NCBI RefSeq assembly: GCF_004352825.1
Contig: NZ_SJRW01000002.1
Coordinates: forward strand, 62,001-126,000
Direction of reading: 5' to 3'
Source: Luteimonas arsenica
Lineage (GTDB): Bacteria; Pseudomonadota; Gammaproteobacteria; Xanthomonadales; Xanthomonadaceae
DNA: 64,000 bases
This document shows positions 54,981 through 62,912 of the stretch, one piece after another. Every line of letters starts with the position of its first letter. The stretch's first letter is position 1. The notes under the pieces were generated by a model. The model saw nothing but the letters and a program-made list of their open reading frames with translations, was not told where the DNA came from and made no database searches. The position numbers and the translations under genes are program-made.

Positions 54981-55732
54981 CAGGCCTGGCCGCTGTCGCC
55001 GGTCGCGGCCCCGCGCGGGGCGAGCAGCCGCGCGGCGAGGATCCCGGCCTCGTACAGCAGGCACATCGGGATCGCCAGCATCAGCTGCGAGACCACGTCC
55101 GGCGGAGTGATGATCGCGGCGAGGATGAAGATGCCCACGATCGCGTAGCCGCGCGCCTCCTTCAGCTGCGCCGGCGTCACCCAGCCCATCAGCACCAGGA
55201 TCACCAGCGCCACAGGCAGCTCGAAGCTCAGTCCGAAGGCGAGGAAGATCACCAGCACGAAGTCGAGGTAGGCGTTGATGTCGGTCATCATCGCCACGCC
55301 CTCGGGCGTGACCATGGTCAGGAAGCCGAACACCGAGGGCAGCACGATGAAGAACGCGAAGGCGCAGCCGGCGTAGAACAGCACCAGCGAGCTGGCCAGC
55401 AGCGGCAGCGCCAGGCGCTTCTCGCGCTTGTACAGGCCGGGCGCGACGAAGGCCCAGGCCTGGTACAGCAGCCAGGGCATGCTCAGCACCACCGCGGCGA
55501 AGAAGGCGAGCTTCAGCGGCGCGAAGAACGGTGAGGCGACCTCGACCGCGATCAGGTGCGCGCCTTCGGGCAGCTTGTCCACCAGTGGCTGCGACAGCCG
55601 CGCGTAGAGCTTGTTCGCGAACGGCAGCAGCGCCGCCAGCGCCACGCCCAGGCCCACGATCCCGCGCAGGATGCGCGAGCGCAGTTCCAGCAGGTGGTCG
55701 AAGAGGTGGCCCTCGCCCTCAGCGCCGGCCAT
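54980..55732 (-). CDS. tatC: Sec-independent protein translocase TatC
   Basis: The 250-residue protein has six transmembrane helices and the conserved start HLFDHLLELRSRILRG, then VEVASPFFAPLKLAFFAA and the FVAPGLYKREKR loop, and the ending ARGYAIVGIFILAAIITPPDVVSQLMLAIPMCLLYE. TatC recognises the twin-arginine signal and forms the core of the Tat translocase. It overlaps tatB by 14 bases, and the start at 55732 gives the family-like opening. Confidence 0.97.
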   Translation of the reverse strand: MAGAEGEGHLFDHLLELRSRILRGIVGLGVALAALLPFANKLYARLSQPLVDKLPEGAHLIAVEVASPFFAPLKLAFFAAVVLSMPWLLYQAWAFVAPGLYKREKRLALPLLASSLVLFYAGCAFAFFIVLPSVFGFLTMVTPEGVAMMTDINAYLDFVLVIFLAFGLSFELPVALVILVLMGWVTPAQLKEARGYAIVGIFILAAIITPPDVVSQLMLAIPMCLLYEAGILAARLLAPRGAATGDSGQA

Positions 55733-56195
55733 CGTCGTCTCCCTGGTCCGGGGGCGGGGTGCCGGCATCGGAGGGCGCGTCCAAGGATGCCGGACCCGCC
55801 GCGGTCGCCGGCGGGTCCGCGGCATCGATCGCGGCATCGGCGTCCGTTTCGCCAGCGGTCCCGGGTGAAACCCCTTCGAGGTCTTCGCGCAGCGCGCGGA
55901 GTTCGCTGCGGGTGTCGGCTTCGGCCTTGCGCGCGCTGGCGTCCAGGTCGTTGACGGCGTCGCGCGCCTGGCGTTCGAAATCGGTGGCGGCGGTGCGCGC
56001 GGCGTCGAGGTTGCGCTTGAGTTCCTCGGCGGCGAGCTCGCGTTCGAGCTCGGACTTCACCGAATACCACTGCGCGCGCGCGCGCCGCACCCACAGGCCG
56101 GCGAAGCGCGCGGCCTTGGGCAGGCGTTCGGGGCCGAGGACCACGAGCGCCACCAGGGCGATCAGCAGCAGCTCGCCGAAACCGAGGTCGAACAT
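55719..56195 (-). CDS. tatB: Sec-independent protein translocase TatB
   Basis: The 158-residue protein begins MFDLGFGELLLIALVALVVLGPERLP: one membrane helix, then the Gly-Pro hinge and an amphipathic helix (KAARFAGLWVRRARAQWYSV). The C-terminal half is a long acidic, disordered tail. It has the Glu8 of TatB. It works with TatC in the signal-binding complex. Confidence 0.96.
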   Translation of the reverse strand: MFDLGFGELLLIALVALVVLGPERLPKAARFAGLWVRRARAQWYSVKSELERELAAEELKRNLDAARTAATDFERQARDAVNDLDASARKAEADTRSELRALREDLEGVSPGTAGETDADAAIDAADPPATAAGPASLDAPSDAGTPPPDQGDDDGRR

Positions 56196-56216
56196 GCCCG
56201 GACGCCCGCGCCGGGA

Positions 56217-56441
56217 TCAGCGCTCGACGGAGTCGCTGTCGCGCTCGGCCTTGCGCTCGCCCTCGCGGGTCTGGTCGCCGAGCTGGCCGGCGGGCTTGTC
56301 GTCCTCGTCGGCCATGCCCTTCTTGAAGCCCTTGACCGCCTCGCCGAGGTCGCGGCCGGCGCCGCGCAGGCGCTTGGTGCCGAAGATCAGCAGCACGACC
56401 ACCAGGACGATGATCCAATGCCAGATGCTGAAACTGCCCAT
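56217..56441 (-). CDS. tatA: Sec-independent protein translocase TatA
   Basis: The 74-residue protein has [21 protein letters not shown] as its membrane helix, [23 protein letters not shown] as the amphipathic helix, and an acidic tail. TatA polymerises to form the export conduit. It is first in tatABC-RDD; a TATCCT-like hexamer lies about 35 bases upstream (56472-56477). Confidence 0.97.
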   Translation of the reverse strand: MGSFSIWHWIIVLVVVLLIFGTKRLRGAGRDLGEAVKGFKKGMADEDDKPAGQLGDQTREGERKAERDSDSVER

Positions 56442-56519
56442 GCCGCGATACCTGGATGTGTTCGGGGCTTCAGGATAACAGTCGCCCGCGACGCTGGCCG
56501 CGGGCGAAGGTCATGCCCT

Positions 56520-57455
56520 TCAGTCGATCGGGTCGGGCAGCGGCGCCGGCAGGTCGTCGGCGGGCAGCGGCTCCGAGGTCACCGGGGACTGGTCGACCGG
56601 TTCGAAGGCGCTGGGCGCCTGCGCGGGCTCCGGGTTGCTGCCGATCGGCGCGGTTTCGACCAGCGGCGCGCTGCCGGTGGCCGGCGGTGCCGCGTCGCGG
56701 GCCGGGGTGGCCGCGGCGACCTGGCTGCTGCCCTCGGTGCCGCGGTTGGCGCGCGCCAGCGCGGTGGCCTCCTCGAGGCTGTCGCGGAAATCGACCACCG
56801 CCGTCGACGGCTGGCCCTGGGCGCGGCCCTCGAAGATCATGCGCGGCGTGGTGTCGCGGCCGTAGGCGGCCTCGTTGGCCGCGTCGTCGATCGACAGCAC
56901 GGCGCCGTCCAGTGCGATGCCGGCGAACAGGCCGCGGGCGCGCGACCACGACCAGATCTCGGCCTTGAGCTCGCCGTCGGTGGCGGTGGATGCGTTGCGG
57001 CCCACCGGGCCCGCCGCGACGCCGGCATCGGCGCCGAGGGTGAACTTGCCGTTGACGATCGACTCCAGGCCGCGCTCGCTGCGGAACACCAGCACCACGT
57101 CGGCCGACTGCACGCCGGCCTGGAAGCCGATGCTGCCGCCGGTGAGCTTGACGAAGCTGGGGTTGGACCAGGTGCCGTCGGGATTCTTCACCGACATCAG
57201 GCCGTGGCCGCGGCGGCCGCCGATGACCAGGCCGGCCTTGATGGTGTCGGGCACGACCACGATCGCGCGACCCTCGTCGAACAGCTTCTCCGGGATCGCC
57301 GATTCCGGGATCGCCTGGATGTCGGTGAGCACGCGCACCGCGTTGAGCGCGCGCGCGTCCTCCTGCGGGCCGGCGACGGCGGGCGCGGCGGCCAGCGCAA
57401 GACCGAGCGCGGCGGCGAGGACGGGGATGCGGAGCAGATGGCGCTTGGCAGGCAT
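56520..57455 (-). CDS. exported SYLF-domain (YSC84-like) lipid-binding protein
   Basis: The 311-residue product has a signal peptide (ALAAAPAVAG) and a SYLF domain of about 190 residues: [61 protein letters not shown] and GAVLSIDDAANEAAYG. Eukaryotic SYLF domains bind phosphoinositides; bacterial ones are envelope proteins of unclear role. The last 90 residues are Pro/Ala-rich and disordered. It lies downstream of nothing in operon and is divergent from hemH. The ribosome binding site is CGGAG. Confidence 0.85.
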   Translation of the reverse strand: MPAKRHLLRIPVLAAALGLALAAAPAVAGPQEDARALNAVRVLTDIQAIPESAIPEKLFDEGRAIVVVPDTIKAGLVIGGRRGHGLMSVKNPDGTWSNPSFVKLTGGSIGFQAGVQSADVVLVFRSERGLESIVNGKFTLGADAGVAAGPVGRNASTATDGELKAEIWSWSRARGLFAGIALDGAVLSIDDAANEAAYGRDTTPRMIFEGRAQGQPSTAVVDFRDSLEEATALARANRGTEGSSQVAAATPARDAAPPATGSAPLVETAPIGSNPEPAQAPSAFEPVDQSPVTSEPLPADDLPAPLPDPID

Positions 57456-57593
57456 GGGGAACTCCGGAACGGAATGCGTCTGGAAGGATGCGGCGCAGCG
57501 GACGCGATGTCGACCGCCGCGCGGGGCCTTCAGGCTATGCGCGGCGCGATGAATCCGCGGTGAGCCACGCGTGCCCCCGGCCGTACCGGACCG

Positions 57594-57599
57594 TACACT
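57594..57599 (+). promoter_or_regulatory. -10 hexamer TACACT of the uORF-hemH transcript
   Basis: TACACT is 9 bases before the uORF ATG and 41 before the hemH ATG. The predicted start is near 57606, so the transcript would begin almost at the uORF start codon. Confidence 0.55.
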
Positions 57600-57608
57600 G
57601 GTGGGCCG

Positions 57609-57644
57609 ATGCCCCCCCGCAGACCGCCAGCGCATTCCCGATGA
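57609..57644 (+). CDS. 11-codon upstream ORF overlapping hemH start
   Basis: ATG at 57609 starts an 11-residue frame, MPPRRPPAHSR, whose TGA overlaps the hemH ATG (ATGA, 57641-57644). hemH has no Shine-Dalgarno sequence of its own, so its translation may depend on ribosomes ending this frame. The two Pro-Pro pairs would slow ribosomes without EF-P. Whether it is translated is unknown. Confidence 0.5.
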   Translation: MPPRRPPAHSR

Positions 57645-58606
57645 CCGACGATTCCCCGCGTCCCCGCGACGTCCTGCTGCTGGCCAACCTCGGCACGCCC
57701 TCGGCGCCGACCGCGCCGGCGGTGTCGCGCTACCTCCGCGAGTTCCTGTCCGACCCGCGCGTGGTGCAGCTGCCGCGGCTGTTCTGGCTGCCGCTGCTGC
57801 GCCTGGTGGTGCTGCCGCTGCGCTCGCGCCGGGTCGCGCACAAGTACGCCGAGATCTGGATGGACGAGGGCTCGCCGCTGGAGGTGCACACCCGCCGCCT
57901 GGCCGAAGCGGTGCGGCCACTGCTGCCCGGCGTGCGCGTCGAGCACGTGATGCGCTACGGCGAACCCGCGCTGGCGCGCCGCCTGCGCGAACTGCGCGCG
58001 GACGGCGCCCGTGTGCTGGTGCTGCCGCTGTACCCGCAGTACTCCACCACCACCACCGCCTCGGTCGGCGACGTGCTCGCGCGCGAGCTTCCCGGCGCGC
58101 GCATGGTCGACGACTACCACGTCGACCCGGGCTGGGTGCAGGCGGTGGCCGCGTCGATCCGCGCGCACTGGGCGCGCCACGGCCGCGGCGAACGGCTGCT
58201 GTTCTCCTTCCACGGCATCCCGCAGCGCGTGGTCGACCAGGGCGATCCCTACGAACGCCAGTGCCACGCCGGTGCGCGCGCGATCGCGGGTGCGCTGGGC
58301 CTGGCCGACGATGCGTGGCAGGCCAGCTTCCAGTCGCGCTTCGGCGGCGGCAAGTGGCTGCAGCCCGCGACCGACGCCACCGTGCGCGCGCTGGCCGGCG
58401 AGGGCGTGAAGCGCATCGACGTCGCCTGCCCCGGTTTCTCCGCCGACTGCCTGGAGACGCTGGAGGAGATCGCGATGCAGAACGACGGCTTCTTCCGCGA
58501 GGCCGGCGGCGAAACCCTGTCCTACATCCCCTGCCTCAACGACGATCCGGCGCATGCGCGCGCGATCGCGGGCATCGCGGCACGGGAGTTCTCGGCATGG
58601 ACGTGA
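57641..58606 (+). CDS. hemH: ferrochelatase
   Basis: The 321-residue enzyme inserts iron into protoporphyrin IX at the end of haem synthesis. It opens VLLLANLGTPSAPT; the catalytic His is in LLFSFHGIPQRVV, and the family blocks LPLYPQYSTTTTASV, SFQSRFGGGKWLQP and VACPGFSADCLETLEEI follow. The final Glu and Ser are as expected. The start is at 57641 by homology of the N-terminus; it overlaps the small upstream ORF. Its end overlaps the next hydrolase by 10 bases. Confidence 0.97.
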   Translation: MTDDSPRPRDVLLLANLGTPSAPTAPAVSRYLREFLSDPRVVQLPRLFWLPLLRLVVLPLRSRRVAHKYAEIWMDEGSPLEVHTRRLAEAVRPLLPGVRVEHVMRYGEPALARRLRELRADGARVLVLPLYPQYSTTTTASVGDVLARELPGARMVDDYHVDPGWVQAVAASIRAHWARHGRGERLLFSFHGIPQRVVDQGDPYERQCHAGARAIAGALGLADDAWQASFQSRFGGGKWLQPATDATVRALAGEGVKRIDVACPGFSADCLETLEEIAMQNDGFFREAGGETLSYIPCLNDDPAHARAIAGIAAREFSAWT

Positions 58607-59448
58607 TGCGCGACTTCGAACTCGCCCTGCCGATGGGCACCGTGCGCGGCCTGCGCACCGGCAGTGAAGGCGCGCCGCGGGTGCTGGCCCTGCACGGCTG
58701 GCTCGACAACGCCGCCAGCTTCGTGCCGCTGGCCCCGCACCTGCCGGTACTCGACCTGGTCGCGCCCGACCTGCCCGGCCACGGCAGCAGCGACCACCTG
58801 CCGCGCGGCATGGACTATTCCTTCGCCGGCGCCGTGCACACCGTGCTCGACGTCGCCGATGCCCTGGGCTGGGAGCGCTTCAGCCTGCTCGGCCATTCGA
58901 TGGGCGCGGGCATCGCCAGCCTGGTCGCCGCCGCCTGTCCGGAGCGCATCGAGCGCCTGGTCGCGATCGAGGCCCTGGGCGCACTGGCCGAAGTGCCGGA
59001 GCGCACCGTCGAACGGCTGCGCGAAGCGGTGGCCGCCACCCGCGCCCTGCCGGGCAAGCGCTTGCGGGTGTTTCCTGACATCGAGCCCGCGGTGCGCGCG
59101 CGGATGAAGGCCAATGGCCTCACCGAAGACGCCGCGCGCCTGCTGGTCGAGCGCGGGGTGGTGGCGGTGGACGGCGGCTGGTGCTGGAGCAGCGACCCGC
59201 GCCTGACCCTGCCGACCATGGTGCGCATGACCGAAGCGCAGATCGAGGACCTGGTGGCCGGCATCGCCTGCCCGGCGAAGGTGCTGTTCGCCGATCCGGC
59301 CCAGCCCTACCTGCCCGATCCGGTGCGCCGCGCGCGCGCGGCCCTGCTGCCGGCGGGCGAACTGGTGGTGCTCGACGGCGGCCATCACCTGCACATGGAG
59401 CAGCCGCGCGAGGTCGCGGCCGCGATCGGCGGCTTCCTGTCGGTCTGA
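58597..59448 (+). CDS. alpha/beta hydrolase
   Basis: The 283-residue protein has LALHGWLDNAASF (oxyanion HGW), the elbow LLGHSMGAGIA with the nucleophile Ser, a cap domain, and a C-terminal LDGGHHLHMEQP with the catalytic His. The pattern HGWLDNAASF is seen in the MhpC/SERHL-type serine hydrolases. No signal peptide is present. Its start lies within the last ten bases of hemH, so the two are coupled, but no link to haem is known. The substrate is unknown. Confidence 0.85.
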   Translation: MDVMRDFELALPMGTVRGLRTGSEGAPRVLALHGWLDNAASFVPLAPHLPVLDLVAPDLPGHGSSDHLPRGMDYSFAGAVHTVLDVADALGWERFSLLGHSMGAGIASLVAAACPERIERLVAIEALGALAEVPERTVERLREAVAATRALPGKRLRVFPDIEPAVRARMKANGLTEDAARLLVERGVVAVDGGWCWSSDPRLTLPTMVRMTEAQIEDLVAGIACPAKVLFADPAQPYLPDPVRRARAALLPAGELVVLDGGHHLHMEQPREVAAAIGGFLSV

Positions 59449-59455
59449 GGCGCGG

Positions 59456-59971
59456 CTACTGCCGCTGCGCCTGCTCGCGCAGCTGGATGCCGATCATCAG
59501 CTGCTCGTCGCCGTGGCGGGTGAAGGTGTAGGCCGCCTCGCGCCCGTCCCGGCTGAAGCCGAGCATGGCGCTGTCGGCCTGCTGCATCGCCATCGTCTGC
59601 GACCAGCCCTTGTCCTGCATGGCCGTGCGCGCGTCCTCGAACACCGTTGCCACCGCACCCCGGGACTGCAGGTTCAGCAGTCGCGCGCCGCCGACGTCCA
59701 TGACGCTGCTCACGCCGTAGTCCGCGGGCAGGAACAGGTCGTCGGGGAAATCGGCGGGCAGGGCGATGCCCTCGCCGGTGACCACGCTCACCTCGTCGGC
59801 GCCGCTGCCGGCGCTGATGCGCAGCCGGTTGCCGTCGCGGTCCAGCTGCACCTTCTGTCCGCTCGCGCGCTCGATCGCCGCCTCGGTGGCGGCATCCGCG
59901 GCTTTCTGGCAGCCGGCCGCCAGCAGGATGATGGCGGTGGCGGCGAGCAGCAGCGGAAGGCGGTGGCGCAT
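59456..59971 (-). CDS. lipoprotein of unknown function
   Basis: The 171-residue product has a lipobox (ILLAAGC, Cys21) and a soluble part with alternating polar and hydrophobic strands. It includes ASGQKVQLDRDGNRLRIS, then GIALPADFPDDLFLPADY, resembling families of small envelope lipoproteins that lack a name. The start at 59971 was chosen for the signal peptide. It is convergent with the hydrolase gene after hemH. Confidence 0.7.
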   Translation of the reverse strand: MRHRLPLLLAATAIILLAAGCQKAADAATEAAIERASGQKVQLDRDGNRLRISAGSGADEVSVVTGEGIALPADFPDDLFLPADYGVSSVMDVGGARLLNLQSRGAVATVFEDARTAMQDKGWSQTMAMQQADSAMLGFSRDGREAAYTFTRHGDEQLMIGIQLREQAQRQ

Positions 59972-60022
59972 GGGTCGGTCTCCGGGCTCCGGCGGCATGG
60001 AACCCCGACTCCTGTAACGCCC

Positions 60023-60826
60023 TCAGGCGGTTGGACCGGCCAGCAGCCTCAGCATCGCCTTCAGGCGACGGCCGTGTTCGCGGAACCAGTCGCGCTCGTC
60101 GCGCCAGTCGGGGCTGCGGGCCTCGACCTCGGCCCAGAACGCCGGCGAGTGGTCGGCGTGGACCAGGTGGCAGAGTTCGTGCACCAGCACGTACTCGAAG
60201 GCCGAAGGCCGGCCCAGCACCAGCGACAGGTCCAGGGCGAGGGTGCCGTCGGGTGCCAGCGAACCCCACTGCGAGGACATGGCCTTGATCCGGATGCGCG
60301 CCGGCGCGCGCGGCAGGCCGGGCAGGTAGCGCGGCAGCCAGGCGCCGACGTCGGCGCGCGCCTCGCCTTCGTAAAAGTCGCGCAGGGCGCGGCGCAGCGC
60401 GGCGTCGCCGCCGCGGCCGGTGTGGCGGAACACCAGGCCGTCGCCCTCGCGCAGCACGCAGGCATAGCGGCCCGGCTCCCAGCGCAGCGGCAGCATCGCG
60501 CCGCGCAGCGGCAGCGCCGCGGTCACGCCGCGTTCCAGCGGCGCGACCAGGTCGTCAATGGCGTGCGCGCGCAGCTGCGCGGCCAGCCAGTCGCGGTGCT
60601 GGACCAGGAAGCGTTCACCGGACACCGCGCTCGCGCGCGGCGGCAGGGTCAGGCGCGCGCCGCGCTCGTCGACCGACAGGCGCAGGCGCCGCGCGCGCGG
60701 GTCGCGCACGCGCACCACCTCGACCTCGGTGCCGTCGTCCATCGCGAGCGCGACGGTGTCGCGCTGGATGTTGCGGGGGCCCGGTGCGTCGGACTTCGTG
60801 AGCAGCAGGCGGAGCAGGGACGACAT
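60023..60826 (-). CDS. YgjP/DUF45-family metallopeptidase-like protein
   Basis: The 267-residue protein has the zinc motif HELCH (residues 216-220) in the context EYVLVHELCHLVHADHSPAFW, and the preceding IKAMSSQWGSLAPDGTLALD characteristic of the YgjP/UTP-pyrophosphatase-like DUF45 family. An N-terminal domain of about 150 residues (RRLRLSVDERGARLTLPPRAS) belongs to the same family. It is predicted to be cytoplasmic. The activity is unproven; peptidase function is inferred from the motif. Confidence 0.88.
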   Translation of the reverse strand: MSSLLRLLLTKSDAPGPRNIQRDTVALAMDDGTEVEVVRVRDPRARRLRLSVDERGARLTLPPRASAVSGERFLVQHRDWLAAQLRAHAIDDLVAPLERGVTAALPLRGAMLPLRWEPGRYACVLREGDGLVFRHTGRGGDAALRRALRDFYEGEARADVGAWLPRYLPGLPRAPARIRIKAMSSQWGSLAPDGTLALDLSLVLGRPSAFEYVLVHELCHLVHADHSPAFWAEVEARSPDWRDERDWFREHGRRLKAMLRLLAGPTA

Positions 60827-60832
60827 GGTGCG

Positions 60833-60838
60833 ATTCTA
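60833..60838 (-). promoter_or_regulatory. -10 hexamer TAGAAT, leaderless YgjP-like gene
   Basis: TAGAAT, CGCACC, then the ATG at 60826. Confidence 0.6.
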
Positions 60839-60893
60839 CCGGCGTGGCCGCGGGCGATGCGCATCCTTGCGCGTTACGTTGGACTTGCCTTGT

Positions 60894-61799
60894 TCAGGCA
60901 TCCACGCGCGAGAGCTTCAGCGCCGGCTCCAGGATCTCGAACAGGCGGCGCACCTCGGCCGACATCAGCGCAAAGCGCGCGTCGAGCTCGGCGCGGATGT
61001 CGTCGCGGTCGTTGCCTTCCAGCTGCTCCACCGCGCCGTCGAGGAACTTGAGCTTGCGCACCACAAGGTCCTCGCCGAGCACGAACGAGACGTGGTCGTC
61101 GAGCACCAGTGCCAGGCGCGTGACCTGCTTGCCGGCCTCGAGGTGGTGGGCGATCTCGTCGCTGCCCAGGTCCTGGCGCTGGCACTTCACGATCGCGCCG
61201 GTGTCGTTGCCGTCCTTGAGCTCGCACTCCTCGCCCAGCGACAGGCCTTCGGGCAGGGGTTCGCCGGCGATCCAGCCGGTGAGCACGCTGCGCGGCGCGA
61301 CCTCGGCGTTCGCCGGCAGCGCCGGGAAGCTGCCCAGGGCCTGGCGCAGCGCCGAGACCACCGCCTCGGCGTTCTTGCGCGAGGAACTGTCGACGATGCA
61401 AAGGCCGTGCTTCAGATCGAGCATGGCGTCGGTGCGCGAGGGGCGGACGAAGGCGCGCGGCAGCAGCTCGTGCACCAGCTCGTCCTTGATGCGCTTGCGG
61501 GCGCGGCCGCCGGGGCGGCGGCCTTCACGCTCCTCCACCTCGTCGAGCTTGCGCGCGAGCATGTCGTTGACCACCGCCGCCGGCAGCAGCCGGTCCTCGC
61601 CGCCCATCGCCACCCAGGCGGCATCGCCGACGCGGTGCGAGAACGCTTCGGCGTCGCGGCCCAGCGCCGGCACGAAGCCGTGCGAGGACAGCTCCAGCGG
61701 CCCGACCGGCTTGAGCGGATGCGATGCCAGGGCTTCTTCGAGGCCTTCGAGGTCGAGCGAAACGGGGAAGCGGAACAGGGTCAGGTTGCGGAAGAACAT
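60894..61799 (-). CDS. rdgC: recombination-associated protein RdgC
   Basis: The 301-residue protein begins MFFRNLTLFRFP, the RdgC family start, and continues through LEEALASHPLKPVGPLELSSHGFV and LPAAVVNDMLARKLDEVEEREGR to a C-terminal PALKLSRVDA. RdgC forms a ring around duplex DNA and restrains RecA. The length is normal. It precedes ttcA in position but is 108 bases downstream of it on the same strand. The intervening GC-rich gap shows no clear promoter. Confidence 0.95.
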   Translation of the reverse strand: MFFRNLTLFRFPVSLDLEGLEEALASHPLKPVGPLELSSHGFVPALGRDAEAFSHRVGDAAWVAMGGEDRLLPAAVVNDMLARKLDEVEEREGRRPGGRARKRIKDELVHELLPRAFVRPSRTDAMLDLKHGLCIVDSSSRKNAEAVVSALRQALGSFPALPANAEVAPRSVLTGWIAGEPLPEGLSLGEECELKDGNDTGAIVKCQRQDLGSDEIAHHLEAGKQVTRLALVLDDHVSFVLGEDLVVRKLKFLDGAVEQLEGNDRDDIRAELDARFALMSAEVRRLFEILEPALKLSRVDA

Positions 61800-61907
61800 G
61801 CGGAATGGATGCCGTGATGGGGAGGGAGAGTCAGCATGGGCGCGCCGCTGCGCCGCCGACGCGCGGTCGGCCCGCGCGGGCGGGTCGGGGACTGCGGGGC
61901 TGGCGCA

Positions 61908-62897
61908 TCAGGCGGCGTCGCCCGGGCGCGTCGGGACCTGCGCGGTGGCGACCTGCGACGGGTCGGAGTGCTCTGCGTCGGCGGGCCGGTTACCGGCGTG
62001 CAGTGGGCCAGCGTGCGTCGCGTCGTGGGGCTCGCCGGCCAGCCAGCGGTGGGCGTCGGCGACGGCCGCGGATTCGCGGTGGCCGAGGCCGAGGAAGTCG
62101 AACAGCTTCGGGTCGGCCAGCTGCGAGGGCCGGATGTCGCCCAGCGCGCGCGCAATCTGGTCGATGCGCCCGGGCGTCTCGCGTTCCCACTGCGCCATCA
62201 TCCTCTGCACCTGCTTGCGCTGCAGGTTCTCCTGCGAGCCGCAGAGGTTGCAGGGAATGATCGGGAAGTCCTTCGCCTCCGCGTAGGCGGCGATGTCGTC
62301 CTCGCGCACGTAGGCCAGCGGGCGGATCACCACGTGCCTTCCGTCGTCGGACAGCAGCTTCGGCGGCATGCCGCTCAGCTTGGCGTGGAAGAACAGGTTG
62401 AGGAAGAAGGTTGCCACCATGTCGTCGCGGTGGTGGCCGAGCGCGATGCGGGTGTAGCCGTGCTCGGCGGCATACGTGTACAGCGCGCCGCGGCGCAGGC
62501 GCGAGCACAGCGAGCACATGGTCTTGCCCTCGGGCACCACCCGCGACACCACCGAATAGGTGTCCTGCTCGATGATGTGGAAGTCGACGCCGAGCGAGCG
62601 CAGGTAGTCGGGCAGCACGTGCTCGGGGAAGCCGGGCTGCTTCTGGTCGAGGTTCACCGCGGTGATCGAGAACGACACCGGCGCCTTCTTCTGAAGCTGC
62701 AGCAGGATGTCCAGCATCGTGTAGCTGTCCTTGCCGCCGGACAGGCAGACCATCACCCGGTCGCCGTCCTCGATCATGCCGAAGTCGGCGATCGCGCGGC
62801 CCACCTGGTGGCGCAGGCGCTTGCCCAGACGCTGCGCCTCGTGGGCGGCACGGCGGGCGCGGGGGGCGGGTTCGGCGAGGGGCAGGACGATGCTCAT
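61908..62897 (-). CDS. ttcA: tRNA 2-thiocytidine synthetase TtcA
   Basis: The 329-residue enzyme thiolates C32 of certain tRNAs. The PP-loop is [12 protein letters not shown] (SGGKDS at 53-58). The Cys pairs CSLC (128-131) and CNLC (about 219-222), which hold a 4Fe-4S cluster in the characterised enzyme, are present, and [16 protein letters not shown] lies between them. The C-terminal 35 residues are variable. A TAGAAT hexamer nine bases before the ATG overlaps the stop of the upstream TPR gene, suggesting a leader of only a few bases. Confidence 0.96.
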   Translation of the reverse strand: MSIVLPLAEPAPRARRAAHEAQRLGKRLRHQVGRAIADFGMIEDGDRVMVCLSGGKDSYTMLDILLQLQKKAPVSFSITAVNLDQKQPGFPEHVLPDYLRSLGVDFHIIEQDTYSVVSRVVPEGKTMCSLCSRLRRGALYTYAAEHGYTRIALGHHRDDMVATFFLNLFFHAKLSGMPPKLLSDDGRHVVIRPLAYVREDDIAAYAEAKDFPIIPCNLCGSQENLQRKQVQRMMAQWERETPGRIDQIARALGDIRPSQLADPKLFDFLGLGHRESAAVADAHRWLAGEPHDATHAGPLHAGNRPADAEHSDPSQVATAQVPTRPGDAA

Positions 62898-62906
62898 GGA
62901 CCGGTC

Positions 62907-62912
62907 ATTCTA
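62907..62912 (-). promoter_or_regulatory. -10 hexamer TAGAAT of ttcA
   Basis: TAGAAT overlaps the TAG stop of the upstream TPR gene (62910-62912) and is nine bases before the ttcA ATG at 62897. Confidence 0.55.
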
